From NCBI GenBank assembly GCA_007122815.1, contig SKSV01000084.1:1-12922 (forward strand): DNA of 12,922 nt, given 5' to 3'. The notes below the pieces were generated by a model, which was not told where the DNA came from, did no database searches, and saw only the letters and a program-made list of their open reading frames with translations. Positions 12,515 through 12,922 of this stretch are shown here, one piece after another; position 1 is the stretch's first letter; each line of letters begins with the position of its first letter. This stretch comes from Trueperaceae bacterium. GTDB lineage: Bacteria; Deinococcota; Deinococci; Deinococcales; Trueperaceae. The position numbers and the translations under genes are program-made.

Positions 12515-12922
12515 ATGCAGGCGGTCGTCCAGGAGCGGTACGGATCACCCGATGAGTTGACGGTCCGCGAAGTGGAGCGACCTTCGGTCGGCGCTGGTGA
12601 GGTGTTGGTTCGCGTGCGGGCGACCTCGGTCCACCCGGATGTCTGGCACGTCGTGGTTGGCCGACCCTCCGTCCTGCGCCTCATGGGTGCCGGGTTCTCC
12701 AAGCCGACGAACCCGGTTCCGGGTACCGACATGGCGGGGATCGTCGACTCCTTAGGCACAGGCGTGACCCGGTTCCAGCCGGGCGACGCCGTCTTCGGTG
12801 AAACGATCACCGGCCACCAGTGGGTCAACGGCGGCGCTTTCGCGGCGTACGTGTCCGTCCCGCAAGGACCAGCTGGCCCTGAAGCCGGACACCGTCACCT
12901 TCGAGCAGGCCGCAGCCGTCCC
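12515..12922 (+). CDS. MDR-family NAD(P)-dependent alcohol dehydrogenase / quinone reductase, 5' part with apparent frameshift
   Basis: The ATG at 12515 has GGAGG ten bases upstream. The product begins MQAVVQERYGSPDELTVREV, then GAGEVLVRVRATSVHPDVWH, NPVPGTDMAGIVDSLGTGVT, RFQPGDAVFGET and NGGAFAAYVSVP. This is the GroES-like N-terminal domain of zinc-independent medium-chain reductases; the usual Cys zinc ligand after SVH is Pro-Asp here, as in quinone-reductase types. At about 12863 the homologous reading moves one base: the +1 frame continues KDQLALKPDTVTFEQAAAVP, the expected family sequence, while the starting frame gives an unrelated Gly/Pro/Arg-rich tail. One extra base, real or from sequencing, explains this. 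The gene runs off the window. If real, the frameshift would make it a pseudogene. Confidence 0.75.
   Translation, partial: MQAVVQERYGSPDELTVREVERPSVGAGEVLVRVRATSVHPDVWHVVVGRPSVLRLMGAGFSKPTNPVPGTDMAGIVDSLGTGVTRFQPGDAVFGETITGHQWVNGGAFAAYVSVPQGPAGPEAGHRHLRAGRSRP

Overview
This window is about 12.9 kb of high-GC bacterial DNA carrying housekeeping and envelope genes. I see no mobile element, CRISPR array, rRNA or tRNA. Several features suggest a Deinococcota (Deinococcus-Thermus) lineage, possibly near Truepera. These are leaderless genes with a TANNNT -10 box only 5-7 nt before the start codon, a DUF2089 regulator without its zinc-ribbon cysteines, and a two-membrane-type LptC/LptA cluster. The lineage is an inference; no phylogenetic marker was compared.

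Layout. On the minus strand at 1-298 lies the N-terminus of a sugar-type ABC transporter solute-binding protein, cut by the window edge. It is divergent from a LacI-family regulator gene (562-1572), which overlaps by 4 bp a COG3375-like GNAT acetyltransferase gene (1569-2447). The 263 bp between the divergent genes holds a CG-centred 16-bp palindrome and a second near-copy over the lacI start, which look like operators for the LacI protein. At 2485 a consensus promoter opens a tight operon of a 39-residue microprotein, a YvlB-like protein with an N-terminal helical hairpin and a repetitive beta domain, a 139-residue protein with the same hairpin, a tryptophan-rich protein resembling a hairpin-less paralogue, and a DUF2089 transcription factor that carries the hairpin at its C-terminus. 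This is the most interesting set in the window.

Next come a DnaJ-type co-chaperone (4892-6034), convergent with and overlapping miaA (minus, 6016-6954), and a small heat-shock protein (7003-7392) divergent from miaA across only 48 bp. A minus-strand operon (9895 to 7434) encodes an LptC-like membrane-anchored protein and two LptA/OstA-like exported proteins. Divergent from it, across a gap containing a 26-bp palindrome, is a secreted cytochrome P460-type protein (10078-10557) ending at a strong hairpin terminator. greA (minus, 10664-11131) has a leader with three 24-25 bp tandem repeats and is divergent from a membrane-anchored alpha/beta hydrolase (11361-12332). The window ends in an MDR-family alcohol dehydrogenase/quinone reductase gene (12515 to edge) with an apparent one-base frameshift near 12863.

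Together the genes point to carbohydrate uptake control at the left, an envelope or general stress module (hairpin proteins, DUF2089, DnaJ, Hsp20) in the centre, and outer-envelope lipid transport on the right. No gap between genes exceeds 300 bp. The larger ones (299-561, 9896-10077, 11132-11360, 12333-12514) hold the control sites listed, except the last, where I see little.
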